Both the position numbers and the translations under genes were made by a program. This document shows positions 51,818-60,240 of a stretch of 64,000 bases of DNA, piece by piece. Position 1 is the first letter of the stretch. Each line of letters opens with the position of its first letter. Origin of the DNA: Microbacterium sp. LWH13-1.2 (GTDB lineage: Bacteria > Actinomycetota > Actinomycetes > Actinomycetales > Microbacteriaceae); the NCBI RefSeq assembly GCF_038397735.1, contig NZ_CP151635.1, forward strand, positions 1,426,001-1,490,000. The letters run 5' to 3'. The notes under the pieces were generated by a model. The model was not told where the DNA came from, did not search any database, and was given only the letters and a program-made list of their open reading frames with translations.

Positions 51818-52846
51818 ATGACCGCCGTTCTCTCCGAGGACCAGGCGACCCCGGTCACGGCCACGCACCGGGGCCTGGTCGTCTTCGTCCTCGCCATCGC
51901 ACTGGTGATCGCCTCTGTCGCCAGCATCTTCCTCGGCTCCCAGCGCATCAGCGTCGACGAGGTCTGGCGCGGACTGACGACAGGCGCAGGCGACCCCGGC
52001 GCGATCGTCCAGGGCATGCGCGTCCCCCGCACCCTGATCGGTCTGGCGGTCGGTGCGGCTCTCGGCATCGCCGGAGCGCTCATCCAGGGCTTCACCCGCA
52101 ATCCGCTCGCAGACCCCGGGATCCTCGGAGTCAACGCGGGCGCCAGCCTCGGGGTCACGATCGGTGTGGCGTTCTTCGGACTCACCGCCGCCAGCGGGTA
52201 CATCTGGTTCGCCTTCGCGGGTGCGATCGTCGCGACCGTGCTTGTCTATCTGATCGGCTCCGCGGGCCGGACCGCGCCTGATCCGATGCGCATGACGCTC
52301 TCCGGCGTCGCGCTCGGTGCCGTCATGGGAGGCGTCGTCGCGGCGATCGGGCTGCTGAATCCGAAGGCATTCGACTCGATCCGCTCGTGGAACGCGGGAT
52401 CACTGTCGGCGCTCACCCCGGACGTCTACACGGTGCTCCCCTTCCTCCTGATCGGACTCGTGCTCGCATTCTGCCTCGCGCCCTCGCTCAACGCCTTGGC
52501 GCTGGGTGATGACCTGGCTACCGCTCTCGGCTCCCGCGTCGTGCTCACGCGGGTGCTGTCGATCCTGGCCGTCACGCTGCTCTGCGGAGCCGCCACCGCC
52601 GCGGCCGGGCCCATCGCCTTCGTCGGCCTGATGGTGCCGCACGCCGTCCGCTGGTTCGTCGGGCCGCATCAGGGCTGGATCCTTCTGGGCACCGTGTTCG
52701 CCGCTCCGCTGCTGCTGCTGACCGCAGACGTCCTGGGCCGGATGGTCCTTCGCACCGGAGAGCTCCCCGTCTCCGTCGTCACCGCGTTGATCGGTGCCCC
52801 CGTGCTCATCGCCCTCGTCCGCAGGAAGAAGGTGAGCGGACTGTGA
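51818..52846 (+). CDS. FecCD-type iron-siderophore ABC transporter permease (first)
   Basis: A 342-residue membrane protein of the FecCD/BtuC family with about ten helices. Signposts are RVPRTLIGLAVGAALGIAGA, GFTRNPLADPGILGVNAGAS and GPIAFVGLMVPHAVRWFVGP, the last being the segment that contacts the ATPase. It follows the reductase gene by 10 bp with no strong ribosome site of its own, so it relies on coupling. It overlaps the second permease as GTGA. Confidence 0.93.
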   Translation: MTAVLSEDQATPVTATHRGLVVFVLAIALVIASVASIFLGSQRISVDEVWRGLTTGAGDPGAIVQGMRVPRTLIGLAVGAALGIAGALIQGFTRNPLADPGILGVNAGASLGVTIGVAFFGLTAASGYIWFAFAGAIVATVLVYLIGSAGRTAPDPMRMTLSGVALGAVMGGVVAAIGLLNPKAFDSIRSWNAGSLSALTPDVYTVLPFLLIGLVLAFCLAPSLNALALGDDLATALGSRVVLTRVLSILAVTLLCGAATAAAGPIAFVGLMVPHAVRWFVGPHQGWILLGTVFAAPLLLLTADVLGRMVLRTGELPVSVVTALIGAPVLIALVRRKKVSGL

Positions 52847-53910
52847 CCGCTCTGCTCCCTCGGTCGACCGAGGTCGATGCCGGTCGCCGGGTCTTCGAAC
52901 CCCGGACCGATGTCTTCTCCCGTCGCATCGGGGTCCGCGCCACCGTCGTGACGGTGGCCGCGCTGCTCGCCGCCCTCGCCGTCGGCGTCTTCGCCCTGAC
53001 TCTCGGCGACGCCCCGATCTCTCCGGGAGAGGTGCTCATGACGCTCCTCGGATTCGGCGAGCCGCGCGCGGAACTCGTGATCATCGAGTGGCGGCTGCCG
53101 CGGGTCCTCGCCGCGCTGTTGTTCGGTGTGGCGCTCGGCATCGGCGGAGCCATCTTCCAGTCGCTGACCCGCAATCCACTGGGCAGCCCCGACGTCATCG
53201 GCTTCGACGCGGGAGCGTACACCGGTGCGCTCATCGTGATCACCACCATGGGAATCAGCGTCGCCTCGACCGCCGCCGCCGCGTTGACGGGCGGCGCGGT
53301 GACGGCGCTGCTCGTCTACCTGCTCGCGTTCCGTCGCGGATTCACAGGCTTCCGGCTCATCATCGTCGGCATCGGCGTCGCCTCGATGCTGGCGTCGGTG
53401 AACACGTGGATCATCCTCAACGCCGACCTGCGGATCGCGATGCTCGCCAGCGCATGGGGCGCGGGGTCACTGAACCTCATCACCGCCGAACAGGTCGCCG
53501 TCGCCGCATGCGTCATCGTTCCGATCGGCATCGCCGTGGCCACGCTCGCCGATCGGATGCATCTGCTCGAACTCGGAGACGACACGGCCTCGGCACTCGG
53601 CGTCCGAACCGGTGGGACACGGCTGACCCTCATCATCCTCGGCGTCTGCCTGACGGCAGCCGTGACGGCGATGGCCGGTCCCATCGCGTTCATCTCCCTC
53701 ACCGCTCCGCAGATCGCCCGCCGTCTGACCGGGTCCGCGAGCGTGACCCTCACGGCGTCCGCCGCGGTCGGCGCCGTGCTGCTGGTAACCAGCGACGTTC
53801 TGGCACAACGGCTGTTCGCGCCCACCCAGATCCCCGTCGGAATCGTCACCGTGTGCCTCGGCGGCGTCTATCTGGTGTGGCTGCTCATTCAGGAAGCGAG
53901 AAGACGATGA
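52843..53910 (+). CDS. FecCD-type iron-siderophore ABC transporter permease (second)
   Basis: A 355-residue paralogue of the first permease, which should form the heterodimeric channel with it. It starts at a GTG overlapping the preceding stop. Family segments are WRLPRVLAALLFGVALGIGG, SLTRNPLGSPDVIGFDAGAY and GPIAFISLTAPQIARRLTG. A 40-residue N-terminal extension precedes the first helix. It overlaps the ATPase gene as ATGA. Confidence 0.93.
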   Translation: MTALLPRSTEVDAGRRVFEPRTDVFSRRIGVRATVVTVAALLAALAVGVFALTLGDAPISPGEVLMTLLGFGEPRAELVIIEWRLPRVLAALLFGVALGIGGAIFQSLTRNPLGSPDVIGFDAGAYTGALIVITTMGISVASTAAAALTGGAVTALLVYLLAFRRGFTGFRLIIVGIGVASMLASVNTWIILNADLRIAMLASAWGAGSLNLITAEQVAVAACVIVPIGIAVATLADRMHLLELGDDTASALGVRTGGTRLTLIILGVCLTAAVTAMAGPIAFISLTAPQIARRLTGSASVTLTASAAVGAVLLVTSDVLAQRLFAPTQIPVGIVTVCLGGVYLVWLLIQEARRR

Positions 53911-54698
53911 CTCTCACCGAGACCACCACAGCGCGATTGCGCGCCGAAGATCTCACGATCGGCTACGACGGCCGTGTGGTGTCCGAGCATCTCGGCGTCG
54001 ACATCCCCGCAGGCGCTTTCACCGTCATCGTCGGGCCGAATGCCTGCGGCAAGTCGACTCTGCTGCGAGCCTTCGCCCGACTGCTGAAGCCCAGGAGCGG
54101 CCAGGTGCTGCTGGACGGTCGGGCGATCGCCGAAGTCCCCACCAAAGAGATCGCGCGACGCCTCGGCCTGCTTCCGCAGACGTCCATCGCCCCCGACGGC
54201 ATCCGCGTCTCCGATCTCGTGGCGCGCGGACGCCATCCGCACCAGACGATCCTTCGGCAGTGGTCCCGTGACGACCAGTCGGCCGTCGCCGCGGCACTCG
54301 CCGCGACCGGGACGACGGACCTCGCCGGCCGGCTCGTGGACGAGCTCTCCGGAGGACAGCGTCAGCGTGTGTGGGTCGCGATGCTGCTCGCGCAGGAGTC
54401 TCCGACCATGCTGCTCGACGAGCCGACCACCTTCCTCGACATCGCGCACCAGTACGACCTGCTGCGGCTCTTCCACGGTCTGCATCAGCAAGGACGCACG
54501 ATCGTCGCCGTGCTGCACGATCTCAACCAGGCGGCGCGGTTCGCGGACCACATGATCATGATGCGCGACGGCCGGATCGTCACCTCCGGCGACCCCGCGT
54601 CGATCGTGACGTCCGAGCGCGTCCAGGAGGTGTTCGGGCTGGAATGCTCGATCATCCCCGACCCGCAGACGGGCACCCCGCTCGTCGTTCCGCGCTGA
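53907..54698 (+). CDS. Iron-siderophore ABC transporter ATP-binding protein
   Basis: A 263-residue FecE/FepC-type ATPase. Walker A is GPNACGKST, the signature is LSGGQRQR, Walker B is TMLLDEPT and the switch histidine is in VLHDLN. The ATG at 53907 overlaps the permease stop. A much longer frame from 53088 only shadows the permease. It ends the uptake operon and is followed by a hairpin terminator. Confidence 0.95.
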   Translation: MTLTETTTARLRAEDLTIGYDGRVVSEHLGVDIPAGAFTVIVGPNACGKSTLLRAFARLLKPRSGQVLLDGRAIAEVPTKEIARRLGLLPQTSIAPDGIRVSDLVARGRHPHQTILRQWSRDDQSAVAAALAATGTTDLAGRLVDELSGGQRQRVWVAMLLAQESPTMLLDEPTTFLDIAHQYDLLRLFHGLHQQGRTIVAVLHDLNQAARFADHMIMMRDGRIVTSGDPASIVTSERVQEVFGLECSIIPDPQTGTPLVVPR

Positions 54699-54708
54699 CG
54701 CCCGTCGT

Positions 54709-54738
54709 GGGCGGCGCCTCTCTTCAGGAGCGCCGCCC
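54709..54738. terminator. Terminator between the siderophore operon and the SnoaL-like gene
   Basis: GGGCGGCGC (54709-54717) pairs with GCGCCGCCC (54730-54738). It lies between two convergent transcription units and can serve both. Confidence 0.75.
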
Positions 54739-54749
54739 AAAGGCGGTCC

Positions 54750-55133
54750 TCAGGCGGTGCCGAAGGGGTTGTCGATCGCGTAGCGCCAGCCGTGCTCGTC
54801 GTCGTGCACGGCGACGTCGGCCGTGCTGCCGCCGAGCTTCACCTCCGAGCCGTCGGGTCCCGTGCCCTCGAGCGTCCAATCGGCGATGGCGAGGCCGACC
54901 GAACCCGCCTCGAACACGTGCCGCACGTTCATGGTGATCGGCAGACCGAGCGCGAGGAACTGCTCGAGCGCGCCGCGGATCGAGTCCTCACCCTCGACGG
55001 GGTGCCCCGGCGCCGGCGCGAACACCGCGTTCGGCAGGTTCAGTGCCAGCAGGCCCTCGACGTCGCGGGCGTTGAAGCGCTCGGCGAATGCGATGTTGAG
55101 CTGGTCGAGCGAGGTGACCGGGGTCGTGGGCAT
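54750..55133 (-). CDS. SnoaL-like / NTF2-fold protein
   Basis: A 127-residue protein from the ATG at 55133, with AAGGAG six bases upstream. The pattern FAERFNARDVEGLLALNLPN, then IRGALEQFLALGLPI, and a closing WRYAIDNPFG fits the SnoaL/NTF2-like cone fold of small ligand-binding or isomerase proteins. It lies 88 bp downstream of an ECF sigma factor gene on the same strand. In the ECF41 group a SnoaL-like domain is fused to the sigma factor, so this may be a separated version of that pair. Confidence 0.75.
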   Translation of the reverse strand: MPTTPVTSLDQLNIAFAERFNARDVEGLLALNLPNAVFAPAPGHPVEGEDSIRGALEQFLALGLPITMNVRHVFEAGSVGLAIADWTLEGTGPDGSEVKLGGSTADVAVHDDEHGWRYAIDNPFGTA

Positions 55134-55221
55134 GATGTGCTCCTTCGTCGTGTGCGAGACCGCGGAGAGCGGCCCCACCGAGAAGGACGTACAGGAGCGA
55201 CGGATGTGACAGACCCGCGAA

Positions 55222-55722
55222 TCAGCTCCGCAGCGCCCTGCGTGCACGGGACACACGCTGACGTGCCGCGGCAGACGTGATCGAGAGTCGCTGTGCGATC
55301 TCCTGCGCCGTGAGACCGTCGACGACGCTCATGAGGAGAGGACGGCGAAGATCATCCGGGAGCGCGTCGATCGCACGGAACGCAGCCTCGAGACGTTCCC
55401 GCAGCTCCGCCTCGGCCTCGACGTCCTGCGCAGACGCGAGGCGCTCGCACAGCACCTCGCCGAGATCGTCCTTGCGCGCTCGGTTCATGTCGATGGCGGT
55501 CGTCCGCACGATCGTGTCCAGCCAGGCGCACATCGGGCCGGCATCGGCAGAACGGAGCGCTGCGAGCGAGCGCCAAGCGCGGAGGGCCGCATTCTGCGCC
55601 GCATCCTCGGCATCCGCCAGCGGCACACCGAGCGAGATGCTGCGTCTGCGCAGCCGGTCGGGCTCCGTGCGCAGCATGCTGTCGAGACGCGCGGAGGCGA
55701 CGGCGATGGCTTCGGCGTTCAC
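55222..55722 (-). CDS. ECF sigma factor
   Basis: A 166-residue sigma-70 family protein with region 2 (ADAEDAAQNAALRAWRSL, about residues 36-53) and region 4 (LTAQEIAQRLSITSAAARQR near the C-terminus). Region 3 is missing, as in all ECF factors. The start is a GTG with GAGGGG upstream. No anti-sigma factor gene is adjacent. The next gene on the strand is the SnoaL-like one, which may modulate it. Confidence 0.85.
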   Translation of the reverse strand: MNAEAIAVASARLDSMLRTEPDRLRRRSISLGVPLADAEDAAQNAALRAWRSLAALRSADAGPMCAWLDTIVRTTAIDMNRARKDDLGEVLCERLASAQDVEAEAELRERLEAAFRAIDALPDDLRRPLLMSVVDGLTAQEIAQRLSITSAAARQRVSRARRALRS

Positions 55723-55844
55723 ACGGATCCCCTCGTGAGTTCAGGCAGTCGGCCTCATGCTAGCCGAGCGGTGGAACCCGACGCTTCGCGGCGGAAGCGG
55801 CGCCGCGCAGAGGTCTGACGTCTGTGGCCGCCGGTAGCGTGCCG

Positions 55845-56270
55845 ATGGTGAAGACGACCCCGCTGCCGAGCCCCTGTGCCCTCTGCGGGCGCCGCGATGC
55901 GGTGCGCGTGGCGGCGGCTCTGATGTGCGCCTGGTGCGGGTGGCGCTACGGCGACTCCCCCGACCCCGACCTCCCGCGCCCCGTGATCGAGGTCGTCTAC
56001 TACATCCGTTACGACCGTCGGGTGAAGATCGGCACGAGCGGACGCCCGCGCCAGCGACTTGCGAGCATCCGTCACGACGAGCTGCTGGCGTTCGAGCAGG
56101 GAGGGCGTGCGGTGGAGCAGGCGCGGCATCGGGAGTTCGCCGACATCCGCGAGGGCGGCGAGTGGTTCACTCTCACCCCGCAGCTCGAGTCCCATATCGC
56201 CGGGCTCCGCACCGTGGCCGACCCCTGGCAGCTCTACGCGCGCTGGGTGAGTGCGGCATTGCAGAACTGA
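55845..56270 (+). CDS. GIY-YIG-like (T5orf172/MUG113-type) protein with zinc-ribbon start
   Basis: A 141-residue protein. The first 35 residues carry two cysteine pairs (CALCGRRD and CAWCGW), a zinc ribbon. A GIY-YIG-like domain follows: VVYYIRYDRRVKIGTSGRPR, the helix with RLASIRHDE, and EGGEWFTL with the catalytic glutamate region. This is the actinobacterial T5orf172/MUG113 arrangement. It may bind or nick DNA; activity is unproven. TAGCGT lies just before the ATG; a GTG at 55824 or 55848 could also be the start. Confidence 0.7.
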   Translation: MVKTTPLPSPCALCGRRDAVRVAAALMCAWCGWRYGDSPDPDLPRPVIEVVYYIRYDRRVKIGTSGRPRQRLASIRHDELLAFEQGGRAVEQARHREFADIREGGEWFTLTPQLESHIAGLRTVADPWQLYARWVSAALQN

Positions 56271-56308
56271 AGCCCCGCACGGGGCCGACGTTCCGTGCGG
56301 GGCTTCAG
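56267..56308. terminator. Bidirectional terminator between convergent genes
   Basis: CTGAAGCCCCGCACGG (56267-56282) and CCGTGCGGGGCTTCAG (56293-56308) form a perfect 16-bp stem with a 10-base loop. It overlaps the stop of the GIY-YIG-like gene and precedes the stop of the SPW-repeat gene. Confidence 0.9.
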
Positions 56309-56320
56309 AGTTCAGCGGGA

Positions 56321-56701
56321 TCAGGCGCGTGCGGCCTTGACCTTCGCGGGCTGCGGCTGCGAGAACAGCACGACGATGATCACCGCGACGCCGACGACGA
56401 CGTGCGGCACCCAGACGTTCGGCGCCTCGGTCGAGAACCCGAAGATCCACGGCGACAGCGCCAGGAACAGGCTCGCGACGATGTCGAAGACGAGGTGGAC
56501 GGGCATCGGGATGAAGCCGAAGGGACCCCATTCGTACTTCGTGAACAGGCTGTAGACGATGAGCCCGACGCCGAGCACGATCGGGATGATCACGGCGGGG
56601 CCGCCGATGCTCGCGAAGCCGAACAGCCACGGAGCAGCGATCAGCGCCACTCCGACGATGTAGTCGAGAATTCCGTGGACCTTGGTGGGGATGAAACGCA
56701 T
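56321..56701 (-). CDS. SPW-repeat membrane protein
   Basis: A 126-residue protein with four membrane helices arranged as two copies of the SPW repeat: LIAAPWLFGF and LALSPWIFGF, each in front of a hydrophobic segment. The N-terminal HGILDYIVG and the second PVHLVFDIV are matching start motifs. SPW proteins are widespread in actinobacteria and proteobacteria; the function is not known. It is divergent from the Pr6Pr remnant, with only about 10 bp between them. Confidence 0.8.
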   Translation of the reverse strand: MRFIPTKVHGILDYIVGVALIAAPWLFGFASIGGPAVIIPIVLGVGLIVYSLFTKYEWGPFGFIPMPVHLVFDIVASLFLALSPWIFGFSTEAPNVWVPHVVVGVAVIIVVLFSQPQPAKVKAARA

Positions 56702-56711
56702 GATTCCTCCT

Positions 56712-57119
56712 GTGGTGTCGTCGCGTGCCGCGACTCACAGATGGTTCGCAGCCCGCGGCGAAACGGATTGGCCACGGTCCTGGGCGAGCGAGGCACTGCA
56801 CACGATCTTCCCGATCCTTCTCGTCCTCGACTGGATCTTCGTCGACGATCGCTCCCCTCTGCCCTGGCGCCGCCTCTGGGCGGTGCTCCCCTATCCGGTG
56901 CTGTGGCTCGGAGTCGTCCTCGTGCGCGGGGCGACCGACGGATGGGTTCCGTACGGCTTCCTGCTCCCGGAGCGAGGCGCGGTATCGCTTGCGACCCATG
57001 CCGCCGGGCTGCTCCTTGCTCTGCTCGTGTCCGGCGCGCTCGTGTGGGCGCTCAGCCGGACCCGGGCCCGGAGACGCGTCCCGGCGGTCAGGCGTTCGCC
57101 CACCCGTATCGGCGCGTGA
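56712..57119 (+). pseudogene. Truncated Pr6Pr-family membrane protein remnant
   Basis: The frame encodes only the C-terminal half of a Pr6Pr-type membrane protein: LHTIFPILLVLDWIFVDD, LWAVLPYPVLWLGVVLVRGA and GWVPYGFLLP are the typical later segments. The first three or so helices of this family (usual length about 200 residues) are missing, and similarity starts near 56769. There is no good ribosome site. It also overlaps the convergent PemK-like gene by 32 bp. A short functional variant is possible but less likely. Confidence 0.5.
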
Positions 57120-57669
57120 GTGCGGACGCGACCCGACCGTAGCGTGACCGGTCGAGCACCGCGGCCTCACGGCGGAGCCCGGTCTCGTGCACGCTGTAGA
57201 GCTGCTCGATGTCGACCCACGACTCGCGCCCCTGCGAGTCCCAGGCGCCCGAGCCGATCGACAGGTAGTCGCGGTCGCCGTCGTGCGCCTTGCTCGTCAT
57301 CCGCACCGCGAAGACGCGGTCTGCGGATTCCCGTCCGATCACCAGCACCGGCCGGTCCTTGCCCCGGCCGTCGTTCTCCTCGTACGGAACCCAGGTCCAG
57401 ATGATCTCGCCCGCATCGGGCGCGCCGTCGCGGTCGGGGGCGTACCCGATGCGGAGGTCGTCGATGCGGTCGGGGTCGATGCGCACCGTCTCGACCCCAC
57501 GCCCCCGCCCTTGCTCGGTTCGAGAAACCCACTCATGGACCTCGTCGGAAGTACGCAGACGCGAGACCGGGCGTCTCGGACGAGTCTTCGTCCGAGACGC
57601 CCGGTCAGATCCCAGTGCTGTGAAGAGGATCTCCGCGAGTCGTGCCAGGATGCCGTTGCTGTTGCTCAC
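57088..57669 (-). CDS. PemK/MazF-like protein
   Basis: A 193-residue protein. The C-terminal 130 residues have the PemK/MazF fold: GEIIWTWVPYEENDGRGKDR opens with the P-x-E-x-x-G-R-x-K-x-R-P pattern, then VLVIGRE, and later DRDYLSIGSG. The N-terminal 60 residues are a basic extension. No antitoxin gene is adjacent. This longer actinobacterial type is often a solitary housekeeping-like protein, so toxin activity should not be assumed. Confidence 0.75.
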   Translation of the reverse strand: MSNSNGILARLAEILFTALGSDRASRTKTRPRRPVSRLRTSDEVHEWVSRTEQGRGRGVETVRIDPDRIDDLRIGYAPDRDGAPDAGEIIWTWVPYEENDGRGKDRPVLVIGRESADRVFAVRMTSKAHDGDRDYLSIGSGAWDSQGRESWVDIEQLYSVHETGLRREAAVLDRSRYGRVASALTRRYGWANA

Positions 57670-57689
57670 ACGGTCACCCTAACCGCAGT

Positions 57690-58934
57690 TCAGGCGTCGG
57701 CCAGCGCGTAGCCCTCCTCGCCGTGGACGACCTGGTCGACACCGGCGATCTCGTCTTCGCTCGTGATGCGGAAGCCGATCGTCTTCTCGATCGCGAAGCC
57801 GATGATGAAGGCCACCACGAACGAGTAGATCAGCACGCCGAGTGCGGCGATCGCCTGGACGGCGAGCTGACGGAAGTCACCGCCGACGAACAGCCCGGTG
57901 CCGGTCGCGAAGAAGCCGAGGTAGAGGGTTCCGATGAGGCCACCGACGAGGTGGATGCCGACGACGTCGAGCGAGTCGTCGAAACCGAGACGGAACTTCA
58001 TCTCGACCGCGAGTGCGCAGACGATACCGGCGACGGCACCGAGCAGAAGCGACCAGCCGGGCGTGAGGTTGGCGCACGCCGGGGTGATGGCGACGAGACC
58101 CGCGACCGCTCCGGATGCCGCACCCACCGAGGTGGCCTTGCCGTCCTTGATGCGCTCGATCAGGATCCAGCCGAGGATCGCGGCCGCCGTGGCGCCGAGG
58201 GTGTTCAGACCGATGAGTCCGACGCCGCCCATGTCCTCCGCGAGCCACTCCGCACCGGCGTTGAAGCCGAACCAGCCGAACCACAGGAGCGCTGCGCCGA
58301 GGAGGGTCAGCGGCACGTTGTGCGGCTTGAGAATGCCCTTCTGGAAGCCGATGCGCTTGCCGAGGACGATCGCGAGAGCGAGCGCCGCAGCACCCGCGTT
58401 GATGTGCACCGCGGTACCACCGGCGTAGTCGATCACGCCGATTCCGCTGTCCTCGCCGAACAGCGTGGCGCCGAGGTTCATGATCCAACCGCCGCCCCAG
58501 ACCCATGCGGCGACCGGGAAGTACCCGACGGTCGCGAACACACCGGCGAAGATCAGCCAGCTGCCGAACTTGGCGCGATCGGCGATAGCACCCGAGATCA
58601 GGGCGACCGTGATGATCGCGAAGGTGGCGCCGTAGGCGACACCGAGGAGAGCGACGTTCGAGCCCTCACCGGCCGTGAGGCTCGAGAGGCCGAAGTCGGC
58701 GAAGGGGTTGCCTGCGAAGGCGGTGGGGCTGTCGACCGCGCTCATCGAGAATCCGAAGAGGATCCAGAGCACTGCGACGAGACCGATCGAGCCGAAGCTC
58801 ATCATCATCATGCTGACGACGCTCTTGGCCTTGACGAGGCCGCCGTAGAAGAAGGCGACGCCGGGCGTCATGAGCAGTACGAGGGCGGTCGCGGTGATCG
58901 CCCAGGAGATGTTGCCTGGAGCATCCATAGTCAA
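57690..58934 (-). CDS. amt: Ammonium transporter
   Basis: A 414-residue Amt/MEP/Rh channel with 11 helices. The family signature is DYAGGTAVHINAGAAAL, with the first pore histidine, and the second pore histidine is in VVGIHLVGGLIGT. The N-terminus TALVLLMTPGVAFFYGGLVK is also diagnostic. It admits ammonium at low nitrogen. No glnK/glnB gene follows, unlike the usual amt-glnK pair. GAGG precedes the ATG, and candidate GlnR-type sites lie upstream. Confidence 0.95.
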   Translation of the reverse strand: MTMDAPGNISWAITATALVLLMTPGVAFFYGGLVKAKSVVSMMMMSFGSIGLVAVLWILFGFSMSAVDSPTAFAGNPFADFGLSSLTAGEGSNVALLGVAYGATFAIITVALISGAIADRAKFGSWLIFAGVFATVGYFPVAAWVWGGGWIMNLGATLFGEDSGIGVIDYAGGTAVHINAGAAALALAIVLGKRIGFQKGILKPHNVPLTLLGAALLWFGWFGFNAGAEWLAEDMGGVGLIGLNTLGATAAAILGWILIERIKDGKATSVGAASGAVAGLVAITPACANLTPGWSLLLGAVAGIVCALAVEMKFRLGFDDSLDVVGIHLVGGLIGTLYLGFFATGTGLFVGGDFRQLAVQAIAALGVLIYSFVVAFIIGFAIEKTIGFRITSEDEIAGVDQVVHGEEGYALADA

Positions 58935-59000
58935 ACCTCACATTCGGGAAACTGAGAGCTTCAGTGTGACGAGGCCCGATTTCCGGAATGGGTGAGGTTT

Positions 59001-59047
59001 GTTGCGCTGACGTTACAGAGCGGCTCTGTGTGTGAACATCGCGTTAC
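59001..59047 (-). promoter_or_regulatory. Candidate GlnR-type sites upstream of amt
   Basis: On the minus strand GTAAC-N6-TTCAC (59047-59032) is followed after 15 bases by GTAAC-N6-GCAAC (59016-59001). Both approach the actinobacterial GlnR pattern GTNAC-N6-GNAAC. Nitrogen control of amt would be expected. A small ACAGAG/CTCTGT hairpin lies between them and may end the upstream zapE transcript. Confidence 0.35.
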
Positions 59048-60093
59048 GCGACACTGCGATCCGCGTGTGTAAGTGCATTGAGTCTGGAGATAGCGCGCAG
59101 GTACTTCTTGCGGTATCCCCCGCCGAGCATCTCCTCGGCGAACACCTGATCGAGGCTCACACCCGTCGCGACGATCGGGATCTGCGCATCGTAGACGCGG
59201 TCGACGAAGGCGACGAACCGCAGCGCCTCCGACTGATCGGTCAGGACGTGCACGTCCCGGAGGCCGACGAGATCGAGGCCTGCGATGACACGCAGGTATC
59301 GCGAGGGGTGAACCCGCGCGAGGTGGCGGATGACCTCGCCGAACGAATCGTCGGATGCCGTTCCCGCGGCGGCGCCCGTCTCGACGGCCTTCTCGTACTC
59401 CGCCGCCTCGCTGACCACGGCGTGCCCGTCGAGCGCGCGTTGCCGGAAGTCGACCCCGTCGATGCGGATCGTCTGGAAGCTGTCGGACATGGCATGGATC
59501 TCACGCAGGAAGTCCTGCGCCGCGAAGCGCCCCTCGCCGAGCGCGTTGGGCGGCGTGTTCGAGGTCGCGGCGAGCTTGGTGCCGGTCGGCACGAGCTCAC
59601 CGATGAGACGGGTCATCACCATCGTGTCGCCCGGATCGTCGAGTTCGAACTCGTCGATGCAGAGCAGATCCGCGCCCTTCAGAAGGTCGACGGTGTTCTT
59701 GTAGCCGAGTGCGCCCACGAGAGCCGTGTACTCGATGAAGGATCCGAAGTACTTCCTCCGAGCCGGCATCGCGTGATAGATCGATGCGAGCAGGTGCGTC
59801 TTGCCGACGCCGAAGCCGCCGTCGAGGTAGACGCCCGGCTTGATCTCGGGCTCCTTCTTCGCACGGCTGAAGAAGCCACCGCGCTTGACCGGAGCGCCCC
59901 GTCCGGCGAAGCGGATGAGCGTCTCCTTCGCCTCCTCCTGCGAGGGATACGCCTCGTCCGCCCGATAGCTGTCGAATGTCGCTCCATCGAACTGCGGCGG
60001 CGGAACGAGGCTGGCGAGCATCTCGGGACCGGTGACGGTCGGTTGGCGATCGGTCAGGTGCACGATGCCCGTGCGGCTGGGCGTGTCGGTCAT
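59044..60093 (-). CDS. zapE: ZapE-like AFG1 family ATPase
   Basis: A 349-residue AAA ATPase. Walker A is GGFGVGKTH and Walker B is [10 protein letters not shown]; the later [17 protein letters not shown] segment is typical of AFG1/ZapE. ZapE acts at the Z-ring in proteobacteria; in actinobacteria the role is less certain. The ATG at 60093 lies eight bases after GATACA, so it is probably leaderless; the frame extends to 60210 with weaker residues. Divergent from the sulfurtransferase gene. Confidence 0.88.
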   Translation of the reverse strand: MTDTPSRTGIVHLTDRQPTVTGPEMLASLVPPPQFDGATFDSYRADEAYPSQEEAKETLIRFAGRGAPVKRGGFFSRAKKEPEIKPGVYLDGGFGVGKTHLLASIYHAMPARRKYFGSFIEYTALVGALGYKNTVDLLKGADLLCIDEFELDDPGDTMVMTRLIGELVPTGTKLAATSNTPPNALGEGRFAAQDFLREIHAMSDSFQTIRIDGVDFRQRALDGHAVVSEAAEYEKAVETGAAAGTASDDSFGEVIRHLARVHPSRYLRVIAGLDLVGLRDVHVLTDQSEALRFVAFVDRVYDAQIPIVATGVSLDQVFAEEMLGGGYRKKYLRAISRLNALTHADRSVA

Positions 60094-60240
60094 CACGGTC
60101 CTGTATCGGGGGCGCACCTGTGTCGAAGTCTTACGAATCGGGTGCAGGGCGCACGGCGTGGATCTATCGTCGAAGTATCGGCTCCACATTACGCCGTCAA
60201 CACCCTGCATGATCGCCGCTCACCGTCTGAGGAGATCCCT

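Noticed and set aside
53088-53906. N-terminal extension of the siderophore ATPase frame
   Set aside because: The extension reads the permease gene out of frame. The ABC domain starts right after the ATG at 53907, which overlaps the permease stop as expected.
57088-57669. PemK-like gene considered as half of a toxin-antitoxin operon
   Set aside because: No antitoxin-like gene is adjacent on either side, so only the fold is claimed.
57642-58955. Plus-strand frame of 437 codons rich in Asp/Glu/Arg
   Set aside because: It is antisense to amt, which is certain, and shows no family motif.
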